In this document: positions 49,101 to 59,007 of the stretch, piece by piece | Position numbering within the stretch: position 1 is the first letter of the stretch | Layout of the letters: every line of letters begins with the position of its first letter | Assembly (NCBI GenBank): GCA_011009095.1 | Contig: VTPC01090619.1 | Location: 268,076 to 332,075 of the forward strand | Source: Ignelater luminosus | Taxonomy: Eukaryota > Arthropoda > Insecta > Coleoptera > Elateridae | Direction: 5' to 3' | Length of the DNA stretch: 64,000 bases | The notes under the pieces: generated by a model | What the model was told of the DNA's origin: nothing | The model's database searches: none | Seen by the model: the letters and a program-made list of their open reading frames with translations, nothing else | Program-made: the position numbers and the translations under genes

Positions 49101-52100
49101 TTCATTTCTGGTTTAACCAAAATGCAAACAAAAAATTGAAAGTGCCACCAAAGAGCACACATGCTCATAGACAAACTATTTAACTACTGTTTTGTCAATC
49201 GCAAGATAAAAAAGTTATTTAGTGTTTCCTTCTTTTTGAATGACACTGTATACAGGGTATTTCATTAATAATTGGAAATATTCTAACTGTAGAATCCTGA
49301 GCTCAAAATATTAAGATTTAACCCAAATCACTTAGATAAAATGTGGCTCCTTACTGAGTTACAGGGTGTTTTATAACAAAATGGTTCTTTTCAGAACCAC
49401 AATTTGTTTTTAAATGTTGAATTCATTTATTCGTTTCAAGGAATTTCAATAAATAACATTAAGTTTTTCTGTTAATAGGGATTAAAGTTTCATTTGCGTA
49501 ATAAATGCAATCCTATGACCCAAAAACACCGACATAATTAATACACATTAAAATCAAAATAACTGTGCCGCTTCATTTTCAACTTTAAATATCTCGAAAA
49601 ATAATGACTATATCGCTATGAATGAAGAGTATGTTATTTACATAGAAAGTATTGGAGAATCGAAAAATTGTGCTAAAATGGCAATTACGCCAGTGGCGTA
49701 GAATTTGGGAAGGGTCAACCATTCACTTGCCCTTATCGTACGCCTCTGGTAGTAGCCAGAAACGATTATTTAACATAATTTAGTAGGGTGTCCAGTACCT
49801 ACACTTCCTGCCAAGTATGACGAGGATACGTCAAATAGTTTTAAAGTAGTGGGTACAAATAGTTTTTAAATTTTTAAATAAATCACCCTGTAACTCAGTA
49901 AGGAGCCACATTTTATCTAAGTGATTTGGGTTAAATCTTAATATTTTGAGCTCAGGATTCTACAGTTAAAATATTTCCAATTATTAATGAAACACCCCGT
50001 ATAATATACAAAACCACCTACTTCCTGGGAAGTTGTAGCTGTTTTTCACTATTGGCCCCTTATTACGTGGTTACATTATTATATTATCTAGAAATTACTA
50101 TTGCCTTATAACTTATGGTGTGTTTTAATCTTCTCTACTACTTGTCTCCATTTTCTTCTGTTTTCAATCTTCTCCCTCCATTCATCTATCTTCATCATTT
50201 TTATATCCTCCTCCACCTTTGTCTGAACCTTCCTCTGGGTCTTCCTATCATAGGTGTCCATTCTGTTATAATTCTTATCAGTACCTCTTTCTTCTACATA
50301 TACAGTGTGTCCACATTTCGATGCTCACTATTGGAATCTCGGAAGTTGTAAGAGATATACGAAGTCAGTTAAATTAGAAAAGATTTGGCTATTTTGGAGA
50401 TCAGTTTGCTTATGCTTTTGTTTTTTCAAAAAAGTTCACAACTTACTAGATATTTGCTAAAAACGAAATTATTTTATTTTTTTTTAATAAAAAGCATTTC
50501 CCACTTAGTGTGCCATGCATGGCTTTAAACATATGAAAATCATTGATTTTTGTCAGATAAATTACATTTGTTATGTAACAATTGCTAAAACAAAACAAAA
50601 GATGCTTTTAAGATACTTTACTGAGCATTCACTGATAGCATCAAATAAGCAGCTAATGCCCTATAAAAGTGTATTTATTTTGTTTTAGCAATTTTTGCAT
50701 AACAAAAGAATTTCTTTGATAAAACTCCACGACTTGGTGTTAGATGTCATGGCACACTATGATGAAAAATGATTTTCACTTCAGTAATATGGAAATCAAG
50801 TAGGCGTTTCATTAGGAGAAATTTGGATTTGCGTTTCACCACCGAAGTAAAACAAAAGACAATTGCGAAAATAATTTTTTTGTGTTTCGGAATAAATTCT
50901 CTAAAACACGCTCTTTGCTGTTCTTTTCTATCTGCTCGTTCCTGAGATATTTCACTTAAAAAAATAAGATAATTTCATTTTTTAGCAAATATCTAGTAAG
51001 CCGTGAACTTTTTTGAAAAAACAAAAGCATAAATAAACTGATCTCCAAAATAGCCAAATCATTTCTAATTTAACCTACTTTGTATCTCTTACAATTTCTG
51101 AGATCCCAATAGTGAGTATCGAAATGTGGACACACTGTATGCTCATACCATCTCAACCCCTGCAACTTTATTACTTTCACTTTGTTTTTGTTTCCCATTA
51201 TCCACTCATTAATTTCAAAATTCATCCATACCCTGGTTTCATCTTCCTCATCATTCTCTTTTGCTAGTATACACCTGAGCACTTTGTGTTCCAAACGAAC
51301 TCTGATAGGAGTCGTTACTGAATTTGTGAAGTTCCCTACTTGAATCCTCTGCTTTTCTTCATTTGTTCTACTTATGAATACACTCAGATATTTAAATATC
51401 TTTATCTCTTCAAAGTTATAATCATTTACCTTCAGAGCTGTTAACCTTGTTTTCTTCTTTCTACTACAATGTATATATTTTGTTTTTCTCCATTTATTTG
51501 TAAACCCCTTCTTTACTATTCCATCTAAGGATGGTATAAACAATACTGTCGACAATGCGTCACCTTGTCTTACACGCCTTTATATTTCTGGGCTTCCACT
51601 CGATTCTTTTTCTGTTTGTATTACTGCCTCACTATTCTTCAGTGTCATTGATATCAACCTTATTAATCTCTTTGGCACATTAATATTTTCCAAGTTTTTA
51701 GCATCTCATTTTGTTGTAATTGGTAGAAAGCCTGTTTAAAGTCAATTAAAGTTGACTTCTTTCTACATACTGATAGTCTCCTATACCTTGTTCAGTATAC
51801 TGAGTCAATTGCTATCTTATTATTTATGTCATATATTTAATAATGTTATGCCTTGATACTTTTTACAAATAGATTGGTCACCTTGTTTTGGTATAGTACA
51901 AATACTCCCATTGTCCATTACTCTGGCATTTTTTCCTCCTACCATATCTTCAAAATTAGCTGATACAATTCTTTGTGTAGGTGTTTGTCACCATATTCAA
52001 CGAACTTCTTCAAAATCGTTACTGAATTTGCGAAGTCTGTGTGTGTTTGTTTGCATTTTTGTAAATTTTGACTTCAGATTTGAACTCTTCATCAAAAACT

Positions 52101-53939
52101 AAAGACAACATGGTGTCTTTGTTTTTTGATATGACCTTGGGAACATGGTCAAAATGGTCGCCAAAAGATGTTTCCTATTTTCGTGAACAGACTGTTGCTC
52201 GAATTCAGTAACAAAATGGAATTTGTTGTAGTTATGCTTTACATTCCCAGATGTTTTATTAATTCCCCAGATATCTATTTCTTATAACTTTTCCGAACTC
52301 TTCATAACTGGAGGTCTCATGCTTATTTGTTTCATCTTGTTCTTCGGTAGTCTTCATAGGTTTCTGAACAACCCTCTGCTCCTTGTATAGTTCTCCAAGT
52401 GTTTCTTCCAGTTTTCTTCCTCTATAATTATCTTTGCCCCTCTGTTTCTCTGACTTTTTTTCAGATAACTGTATAGCAATCGTGTGTTATTTTTATTATT
52501 TTCTTTTTCTATCTCTTCAATGACTTTTTCTAAGTAGATTTTCGTTCTTGTTTTGCACATCTTAGTAGCTACTCTTCTCTTTTCTGTATAACTTTCCATA
52601 TCTTCTTCCGTTTTAGAGAGTTTTGCTTTATTTTTATCATCTATTGCTTTTTTTTACAATTAGGATCCCACCAATTATTTCTTTTTATGCTTGCCTTATG
52701 TCCTATTAATCTTTGTGCTGCATTGATTACTCTTTTTTTATTTTTAACCACCTTCAATCTCAGCACTCTCATCTGAAAGTAAATCATTTTTGAAAAGTAC
52801 AATTGGCTTTTTTTGTGTATTGCCTTCACTAGCTCATTTAATTTCCTACATCCACTTTATTATCTCTTTAACTCATTTGCAATTTCTAGCATTTTTCCTA
52901 CTCCCAGTAGTGTTCTACGTTCCATGAGGCTATTCTTATGGTTCCTGTCTTTATCATTAATTTTCTTTTTTACTTTACTTAATACTTGTTTACCATAATT
53001 CTGTCCTGTTTTCAGTGTTTGTCTTCTTTATTTTCTGTCCCCCTTCCTCTATTAGCTTTTTTGACTGGTTGCATCATTTCTGATTGTTTTATCTCATATT
53101 TCTCTGCATTCCATTTCCGTTCCTCGTTTATCCAAATCATTGTGAAGCCTTCCTTTACTTTATTTCCTTTGTGTTTTTCTGTATATGCCCTTTCTTTGTA
53201 TTCTATGTTCCTCCTTGATTCTGTCATGATGATTATCTTTTTGTTGCTTTTCATGTTTCATTACAATTGTTCTTTCTATATTTACACTTATTCCTAATTC
53301 TAAAACAAGTATCTTAACTCATTTTACAGCACCACTTCGAAGACCTCACTTAGCAATTGAGGAAATAATGAAGGGTAAAACTTCTCCAGATCCACAAAGC
53401 GAAAAGACAGGAAGTCATTTGTATTCAATTGAATATCTTGCTAGGCTTGCAATGTCACCATTATGTTTGGTGCAACCCAGTGATTGGGAGCGTATATCAA
53501 CTGATTATCCCAATTTAGTTCGTAAGGTAAGTTTTAAACAATTATTTTACACGAATATTATTGGTATTGTAAAAAGATTGGTGACCTTGGTTGTCAAAGT
53601 AACAATAGCAATTTTGAAAGTTGGTTCTGTAAATAAGGGCATTTTTAAATTATTTTCATTCTGATACTGTCATGCAACACTTGACATGTTATTAAAAATC
53701 AAAAACATAATTTGTTTAATTAAGCAAAGTAAATTCTGATTGTCTTTTATTGTTGATTCAACAAGAGACATTTACATGTCTTTTATGCTCGCCTGCATAT
53801 ATTTGAATTTGTTTTGATACTGAACGTTTACTTAAAGGAAGTGGAATTGTTTGATGTAAAACAATATTTGTCAAACCGTTCTGGTGACCAATGTCCAACT
53901 ATTTTGAGCGCAGAAGACTTGGAAGCGGAAGAAGTGTGA
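34113..53939 (+). CDS. mxt: Mextli, eIF4E-binding MIF4G/KH translation factor
   Basis: Ten coding exons: 34113-34230, 34286-34398, 34455-34661, 44015-44198, 44362-44433, 44812-44872, 44932-45205, 45271-45460, 53330-53526 and 53838-53939. All junctions are GT/AG and in phase; 505 aa. Mextli, described in Drosophila, binds eIF4E and promotes cap-dependent translation, acting like a small eIF4G. Residues about 40-146 look like the MIF4G-type helical domain (VYGAYLELLFEDQLNRAF ... LLELIELRAKGW). A serine-rich linker follows, then a KH domain with its GxxG loop GIKG at residues 210-213 and a second half ending in SINHAKQLIEDTI. Near the C-terminus Tyr438-Ser-Ile-Glu-Tyr-Leu-Ala fits the eIF4E-binding YxxxxL core, with Ala where a larger hydrophobic residue is usual. 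Introns 3 and 8 are 9.4 and 7.9 kb and rich in transposons. The family name rests on domain order and recalled similarity. Confidence 0.85.
34662..35478. other. Start of mxt intron 3, no feature recognised
   Basis: AT-rich intron sequence following the exon 3 donor at 34662. I found no coding frame and no paired inverted ends. Confidence 0.4.
35486..35979 (+). mobile_element. Internally deleted Tc1/mariner-like element, mxt intron 3
   Basis: The ends are CAGGGTGTCC on the left and GGACAGCCTG on the right, each next to TA, the Tc1/mariner target. In between, from about 35583, a short piece reads KSPDLMSLDYYLWEK, the signature around the last catalytic Asp of this transposase class, with stops soon after. 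It is a dead remnant of about 0.5 kb. Confidence 0.7.
36102..36514. mobile_element. TA-flanked MITE of about 410 bp, mxt intron 3
   Basis: Inverted ends of about 45 bp: the left reads ACTGGGTGTCCCAAATAGAG and continues AGGATAGTATGGGTAACTTT. The right end mirrors it (GTTACCCATACTATCCTACT) and finishes ACCCAGTATA. No transposase remnant is seen. Confidence 0.75.
36515..38489. other. mxt intron 3, no feature recognised
   Basis: About 2 kb of AT-rich intron sequence. Open frames are short and unlike known proteins; no repeat with two ends is evident. Confidence 0.4.
38490..40028. mobile_element. Compound foldback element of 1.54 kb, mxt intron 3
   Basis: It is flanked by TA (38488-38489 and 40029-40030), with ends CAGGGCCACTAAAAAGTATG and the reverse of CGGGTCACTAAAAAGTATG. 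The left arm is two tandem units of about 290 bp, starting near 38497 and 38787. Each contains AAAAAGTATGGAAACACGCTG-like, TTTTTTCGTACGGCC and TTTGGATAGGG/TTTCGATAGGG blocks. The right arm (about 39433-40028) is the inverted copy of both units. A loop of about 350 bp (39085-39432) is unique. There is no transposase. The ends resemble those of Tc1-like elements. Confidence 0.85.
40318..41452 (+). pseudogene. Defective mariner element and transposase, mxt intron 3
   Basis: TA-flanked, with inverted ends of about 30 bp: CGAGGGAAGTTCATCATTTA on the left, mirrored by AAATGATGAATTTCCCTCG on the right. The transposase reads left to right from about 40657 (TVEKILHDELNLRKLC) with several stops and frame changes. 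VTVDE gives the first Asp. FHQENAPPHK has Glu where mariners have the second Asp (QDN). APSDYFLFPKLK gives the third Asp. It ends GDYVKK. The 5' third is missing and replaced by about 250 bp of AT-rich DNA (40390-40640). The copy is inactive and much shorter in coding content than an intact 345-residue transposase. Confidence 0.9.
42669..43416. mobile_element. piggyBac-like element with GC-rich subterminal repeats
   Basis: The ends CACGTTAAACGCCA and TGGCGTTTTAACGTG are inverted copies. The right end is followed by TTAA (43417-43420) and the left preceded by TTAG (42665-42668), which fits a piggyBac TTAA target with one change. Inside both ends are several copies of a GC-rich motif in both orientations (CCACGGCGGTC, GGGACCGC, GGACCGCCGTGGCC), unlike the AT-rich surroundings. 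The middle is AT-rich with only short open frames; no transposase was recognised. Confidence 0.6.
43623..43814. mobile_element. hAT-like MITE, mxt intron 3
   Basis: Left CAGAGGCAGACTGGCC and right end reading CAGTGACGGACTGGCT on the other strand, each followed by a GATCAGGC block, make inverted ends of about 27 bp around 190 bp. CAGNG termini are typical of hAT elements. The expected 8-bp target duplication is not clear, so the element is old or the call is approximate. Confidence 0.5.
45551..45728. mobile_element. Short TA-flanked element next to a foldback, mxt intron 8
   Basis: It starts TA-CAGAGTGTCACCGGAAAGTG and ends in CTTTATTTTTTTATAGCACACT, directly beside the foldback at 45731. The same start and end patterns occur in the element at 62426-62839, so both belong to one family. 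Confidence 0.55.
45731..46724. mobile_element. Foldback element of about 1 kb with a transposase fragment in its loop, mxt intron 8
   Basis: Arms of about 415 bp (45731-46145 and 46325-46724) are inverted copies. They start CAGTGTGTCTAAGATAAGGA and end in its mirror before CTGTA. Paired blocks include GGAAACGGTAAGAGATA, AGTTGGCTATTTATAGGACC and AACTAAAACCACCTTTCC. Read on the minus strand, the loop (about 46300-46150) encodes WPA-stop-SPDLTPLDFF and, after a frame change, LWGYVKNHVLNQNFEDEQQ. This is the third-Asp region of a Tc1/mariner-like transposase. Confidence 0.8.
46725..48450. other. mxt intron 8, nothing firmly recognised
   Basis: AT-rich intron. An open stretch at about 47656-47928 (FENFVHQNHDLCPALVAKLV) is interrupted upstream and matches no family I know. 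The sequence CCTAACCTAAC at about 47090 is only two units and is not a telomeric array. Confidence 0.35.
48451..49248. mobile_element. TA-flanked foldback of 0.8 kb, mxt intron 8
   Basis: Ends CAGTGTCATTTAAAAAGAAG and its mirror before CTGTA. Arms of about 330 bp pair across a loop near 48785-48910: GATTGACAAAACAGCAGTTA, CCAGAAATGAACACAA-like, ACATGTAGACAACAGCTG. A second copy of the end-like motif (GACACCCTGTATTTTTTGAT and its mirror) lies inside each arm, suggesting an element built from two nested ends. Confidence 0.8.
49253..49999. mobile_element. TA-flanked inverted-repeat element, mxt intron 8
   Basis: Ends CAGGGTATTTCATTAATAAT and the mirror ATTATTAATGAAACACCCCG. Arms of about 120 bp (49253-49376 and 49878-49999) match closely, including TTAACCCAAATCACTTAGAT and AGGAGCCACATTTTATC. 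The 500-bp middle is a different repeat with no coding frame. It abuts the previous foldback with only TATA between. Confidence 0.8.
50303..51137. mobile_element. TACAGTGTG-family foldback copy 1, inserted in a LINE
   Basis: TA-flanked (50301-50302 and 51138-51139), 835 bp, ends CAGTGTGTCCACATTTCGAT and its mirror. Arms of about 220 bp pair: TTTGGCTATTTTGGAGATCA, AGTAAGCC-type, AAATATCTAG blocks. The middle carries AAGTGGGAAATG-type sequence shared with the copy at 62844-63746. No coding frame. Confidence 0.85.
51295..51336 (+). repeat. Short piece of the 9.1-kb dispersed repeat
   Basis: Thirty-eight bases beginning ACGAACTCTGATAGGAGTCG match the minus strand of about 9325-9365 with two differences. 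It lies within the LINE remnant, so the LINE and the repeat may share a source. Confidence 0.6.
52010..52165 (+). repeat. Dispersed repeat, second long copy, mxt intron 8
   Basis: Matches the minus strand of 9130-9370: GTTACTGAATTTGCGAAGTC, AAATTTTGACTTCAGATTTG, TTTTTGATATGACCTTGGGA and GGAACATGGTCAAAATGGTC in the same order. It interrupts the LINE remnant. Confidence 0.65.
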
Positions 53940-55380
53940 CAAGAAAAACTATAAATAATGTCTATGAAATTTTTGTATAATCTCAAAAATTTTGGCAGCT
54001 AAGAAAAAAAAAGCACAAAAGATTATGCAAATCAATGATGGTTTTGATTTGTGTATTTTTTGATAAAATGTGAAATTAAAAAAATCGGTTTACTTTTTGA
54101 AACAGATCTTCTTTTGTAAAGAATCTTGTATTTTTTTATTTTCTCTTTATTGTTTAGTGTAGACTGTTTTTTATTGCCAAATGTATATATCAACAGTTAT
54201 ATACGAGTAGAATTATATTTCTGAAAAGTCAAAGATAAAATGGACAGTTGAGGAATTAAAATTTTTGTATTTTAAATATGTTTGTTACAGGATAATTTTA
54301 ATTTGTTATTTATTTTATTCTCTTTTGTAGCATTTTAGACCTGTGCCTCTCATTTTATACTTGCTGGCAAAATGTTTCTGTTTTATGTTAGTGAAAAATG
54401 AATGAAATCTAAGGGCAATAATATTTTCTTGAGAAACATGATAGCATAAATGAAAGCATCACAACCATTCATTTTTTACTACCTATAGAGTTGGTGCAGG
54501 TAAAGGTTGTTTGTTTATAATATATTCTAGTGCCTAATAACAATATCTCATTACTTTCATATTTTTTAATGTGATTAACTGTAGTGAATCTCATATTATT
54601 TATCTCATTCTCCATAGAATACTCATTTTTCTCGCCTTTGTTTATTATAGACTGTTTTGTTTTTTATTTTATTTAAATTTATGTTAGGAAAAAATATAGT
54701 TATTTATTAATCGTTTATTTAAATTTATATATTTAATTATGCTGTTTAGAGATTTGGAAGCTGCAACCTTAATGACTGGGATATAAAACTAGTGTATTAT
54801 TTTTAATGAAATGTAACCAAAGTTTCATTCTACTTAACTAGTTATTGTGTGCAATTTTTGTTATTTGGCTTTTGTGATGAAAATGAAAAACAAAAGGCAA
54901 CAAGTTAATAAGGTTGCATGCAATAAATAAAATTAATGCTGTGACTGTGCTCTCTAGTTTCTAGTTTAGTTTTGCTTAATTTAGTCATAATAACAGTTTT
55001 TAGGGGGTGGTGTTTAATATTGCTAAAAATTTATGAAAACAAGGAAAAAAAATAGTTTGAAAATATATAAGTATTATATATATATATATTTATATTTTCT
55101 AGAGGTTTGCACAATTTTAGCAATAAACTACTATAATCCCCTACATTAATAATAGTATCTTTTATAATGATACCAATTTGTTATACGTTTGACAATTTAA
55201 TACAATTAAAATAATAAAACCCAAATGCTTGTGTTTCTTTATTAATAATTTAATATAGAACAAAGGTGGAGCAGTAGGGAAGATTCATAGCCGATGGTGG
55301 CACTGCAAACCACAACAATTACAATTCCTACATATAGTCCAGTCAACGAAGGGGTTATAGAGGACATGGAAACGGGGAGA
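53940..55380. other. mxt 3' UTR and intergenic DNA
   Basis: AT-rich with multiple AATAAA signals (the one near 55212 would give a 1.3-kb UTR) and a short (AT)n tract at about 55075-55090. No coding sequence. Confidence 0.5.
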
Positions 55381-55389
55381 ATTTTTCTC

Positions 55390-56340
55390 TTGAGGAATGT
55401 GTTGGGGGTAGTTAGGAGGCAAAGATACTAAAAGTCCCCGCCCCTAGCCCTGCCGCTTCAGGGAGGGAGGGGGGTGGAAAGCTCCCTCTTTTCGGTTTCT
55501 TGCTTATAACTCGGTAACGGTGCATCATTCGGTAAAAAGTATTCTCTACAAAATAAAAGATAATTAAATTTCCTACAAGACTGTTTATATGCATTATCTT
55601 TCTATGTGTTATAGTTTCCGAGGTATTCGCCAGCGAAGATCGATAATTTTCGAAAAACTTTTTGCCTCACATTTTTCGTCAAACGTGTCTTTCTAACTCC
55701 TCCATCTTATGTTTTACAGAAAAGTCGTTAAACAAAAAGTTGCATAGCATTCAGTCCCCTTTAGAAATATGTAATAGTTACTAATTTATCTTCTACAGGT
55801 CAGAGGTTACAGCAATTTGAAGTTTTTGGATACATTTCGTGATTTCTCGAGAAAAGTCAATGAATGCCCAAAAGGGGGTTGTAGAGAAATATGTTGCGGG
55901 TAGTAAGGATGCAAAGATACTAAAAGTCCCCGCCCCTAGCCCTGTTGCTTCAGGAGGGAGGGTGGAAAAACCCTTTATTCGGTATTTTGCTTATAACTCG
56001 GAAACGGTGCATCATACGGTAAAACGTGCTCTTTACAAAATAAAAGAAAAGTAAATTTCCTACAAGAATGTTTATATTCATTTTCTTGTTATAGTTTTTG
56101 AGATTTCGGCAGCGCAAATCTGTAATTTTTCAAAAACGTTTTTTGCCTTGCATTTTCTGTGGAAGTTGTCCTTCTAACTCCTCAGCCTTATGTTTTCTAA
56201 AGCATCGTCACACAGGGAGTTGTAGAGCATTGCATTTCCTTCAGAAATATGTATATTTACTAATTTATTTTCGACAGGTCAGAAGTTACAGCAATTTAAA
56301 AGTTTCGAATAAATTTCGTGATTTCTCAAGAAAGTTATAC
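55390..56340. repeat. Tandem dimer of a unit of about 485 bp
   Basis: Two head-to-tail copies, about 55390-55870 and 55875-56340. Shared blocks lie 480-492 bp apart: AAAGATACTAAAAGTCCCCG (55421 and 55913), AACGGTGCATCAT, AAATTTCCTACAAGA and CAGAGGTTACAGCAATTT. Each unit contains a GC-rich patch (CCCCGCCCCTAGCCCTG) unlike the surrounding AT-rich DNA. No protein is recognisable. It could be the start of a satellite or two ends of an unknown element. Confidence 0.8.
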
Positions 56341-58311
56341 TTTTGTTATTATCGTTATTTATGTATTAGGAAACTGGAATTTAAGAAAAATCTTACTGAT
56401 CTTTGGCAAATTCCAGTTTCTTAGAATTGCATCTTCATTTATGCAATATTATGCTCTTATATTTGAAAAGAGATGAAGGTATTTTAATCCTTTTTGACAA
56501 TCACAAACACAAGTTAACTAAGTTAAACGAAAACAGCAGGTAGATATTGAGGCACGCACTTTTTACACCATGAGTCATAAAGTTCCATCAGGTAAAGCAC
56601 CTTTTTTCAATTGTTTGTGCACCAGGATAATACGAATTATTTATAAGCATTAAACAAAATAATATAAAACAGCACTTTGGTCCCTATAATTGCAGACAAA
56701 TAAAGGTATTTCAGTCTGGGGACCATTCTTTTAAATTGATGTCGCATCCCATGTGTCAATACGAAAAAGTAATTTTTCTCTTAAAAGAATATATAAAATC
56801 CTAATAGCAACATTACGCAATGCTAATTTCACATATGTAAACAAAAATAATAATAATAATAAATAAAACAAAATAATTCAAAACTTAAAAAAAAATAACA
56901 TCAGAAAATACTGAAAAAATTGGGATTTGATCTGGGGTTTTTGGTTTTAGGAGGGAACATTCTTCTCACTAGTCTGTTGAGACTTATACTAATACACCCT
57001 ACTTGTGACATTTCTGCAACGCGACCCTTTTTTGGTTAATTAGCCATGGAAACATTGTATAAATTGATTGTATACATATTAAAAAAAAATTCTAGGCATA
57101 TTTTTGATATTTTACTTTATTTAAAAAAAAAAAAAAAAGATTTTTGTCACTAAAACAAAACCGACACGATTTATTTCTAATTTCACAACCTATTCTTCTA
57201 CACTCATAAATCTCGCCATCAGTTAGTTGGGTCTGAGTTATCTGTTTATTATATATCACGTAATACTGTCGCTTTACTATAAAATTCCTCATTTAATTTA
57301 AAAAAAAATATAACTTAATTTGGTCCTGATAAATCTAGGCAACCCGACAAACACATCAGATATGACCGGTTACCTACCTAACGCGCTGTTCAATTTAATC
57401 TGTCCAACGCTGTACAACCTAACAAAAGAAATCCAGTACATATTATGTACAATCTAACAAAAAAGATTCATGGCCAACCCTCATGCAAAAACCTTGTGAA
57501 TGTATAATAGATGGCTAGTATATTGCCGCCTATTTTTGGGTTACATTTAAAACATTGTAATTATTCCTCTACTTATATTGTTATATGCAATTTATAAATA
57601 ATACTTACATTATATTTTAAAATAATGTGATTATGCTGTGTTTTATAGCTCTGTAATTGGGGGGGAGAACCGTTGAACTCAATCAACTATTGTCATAAGT
57701 GTCAGATTATGCTATCTGCCAGCAACATAATATATCCAAACATAATAAAGAGATATTAATATGCAAAAAATCTTTATTAACAGATGACATATCATAATAC
57801 ATTTAGTATTTGTAATGCTGTATGCAATATGGCACAATTGTCATGTTTTATTCTAAAAAAGGAAAGATTTTTAAAATCTAAATATAAATATAGTATGTAT
57901 GTAAAAATTTATACTTACATCATCACATGATAAAATAAGTTCAATTCTTATTCACTACTAAAAGAAAATAAAAACAACCATACTTTTCGTATAAAACTTT
58001 ACATCTAACTTTTAATATTTAACAAGTTTAAATATTCTTCTTCTACGTACTTAGTACTTCCAATGGTTTCTTTGTAAATAATTTTTTATCGCACAATTAA
58101 AAAAAAATGTCAATATTGTCAACAATAAATAGATACATTTAAAAAACATAAAAGGCAACGTTGTTTTATTGTTCCCATTGATTAATTAAATAACAATAAT
58201 AATAATAATAATAAAAAAGACTAGCAATCAACGCACAAAAAATTGAAGAGGAGTAGCAGGTGCAATATAATTGTCATAAGCGACTGATGAAACAAAATAA
58301 TAAAGCAGAGG
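56341..58311. other. Intergenic DNA and CABLES 3' UTR
   Basis: AT-rich. On the minus strand the CABLES 3' UTR runs down from 58311 and contains an (AAT)n tract at about 58192-58212. AATAAA (minus strand) near 57775 could be its polyadenylation signal, for a UTR of about 550 nt. A second (AAT)n tract is at about 56847-56865. No further gene is seen. Confidence 0.5.
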
Positions 58312-59007
58312 TCAAGATTCATACAATAATCTTTGATAATGTGGAAAGACTTCCCATGTTGGAATGTGCAATCCAAACTCTAATGCTACTAATACAGCAA
58401 ATTCAGAAGCAAATAACTCTTTACGATTGAGTCTAAATACGTTTTCAATTCTTTCAATGAGTGCCTTAAGGGCATCTCCTTTTATGTCATTCAATTTGGC
58501 AGATAGAAGTAAACTAGCAGCAGCACATAATTTGCGATTTTGTTTATTTATTAATCCACGTAAAATTAACTTTTCAAAATAGACATACGCTTGGGCAACA
58601 GTCACTAATTCGATTCCACTTTCAGCTTTAGCTATTTTACGCATTTCCCTTTTTATACTGAAAAAAAATTGAATTATTATTAATAGTCATTAAATCAACA
58701 AGGAAAAAAAATTTATATTTACCTTCTTAATTTACTTAATGTTAATTGTATATGAGGAAATCTATCCTTAAATTTGTCATTAATCTCCTTTTTTAAATCA
58801 GATGGCCTAACATAATCAATGACGGAAGTCATATATGAACTGAATGTTAATAACGTTCTATGTTTGCCTGCAATTAGTTCAGGATCATCTAATAAATTAG
58901 GAGTGTACACGAGCATTGAGCTTGATTCTTCTTTAGAATCAGGAGGGGGTGAAGATGTCATAACATGGGCAGTGCCCCGTTGTGCACCTTGGTCATATGA
59001 GAAGCAC
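58312..59007 (-). CDS. Cables: CABLES (CDK5 and ABL1 enzyme substrate), 3' part
   Basis: Two exons on the minus strand, 59007-58723 and 58657-58312, joined in phase across a 65-bp intron; about 210 residues with the stop at 58312-58314. CABLES proteins link cyclin-dependent kinases (CDK2, CDK3, CDK5) to tyrosine kinases such as ABL and WEE1. They carry a C-terminal cyclin-box-like domain, which is what is seen here. Diagnostic stretches are [85 protein letters not shown] and ALEFGLHIP, all close to vertebrate CABLES1/2. The first exon here opens in mid-codon after a clear acceptor (TTATTTCAG), so 5' exons exist. I could not find them between 59008 and 64000; they are probably beyond the window. 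Confidence 0.93.

Larger units (their letters stand above)
50105..53300 (-). mobile_element. Degenerate LINE fragment, antisense in mxt intron 8
   Basis: Read on the minus strand, pieces of a LINE second ORF survive in order. About 52830-52640 reads RLIGHKASIKRNNWWDPNCKKK. About 52600-52354 reads EKVIEEIEKENNKNNTRLLY and then the EEENWKKHLE linker. About 51555-51140 reads NKVKVIKLQGLRWYEH. At 50285-50105 is the terminal EWREKIENRRKW-type helix. The RT core with the YADD box is not visible and appears deleted. The last two pieces are split by the foldback at 50303-51137. The element is clearly dead. Confidence 0.7.

Noticed and set aside
52813-53297. Plus-strand membrane proteins in mxt intron 8
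   Set aside because: Pyrimidine-rich antisense of the LINE gives Phe/Leu/Ser-rich open frames; the minus strand reads as LINE protein.
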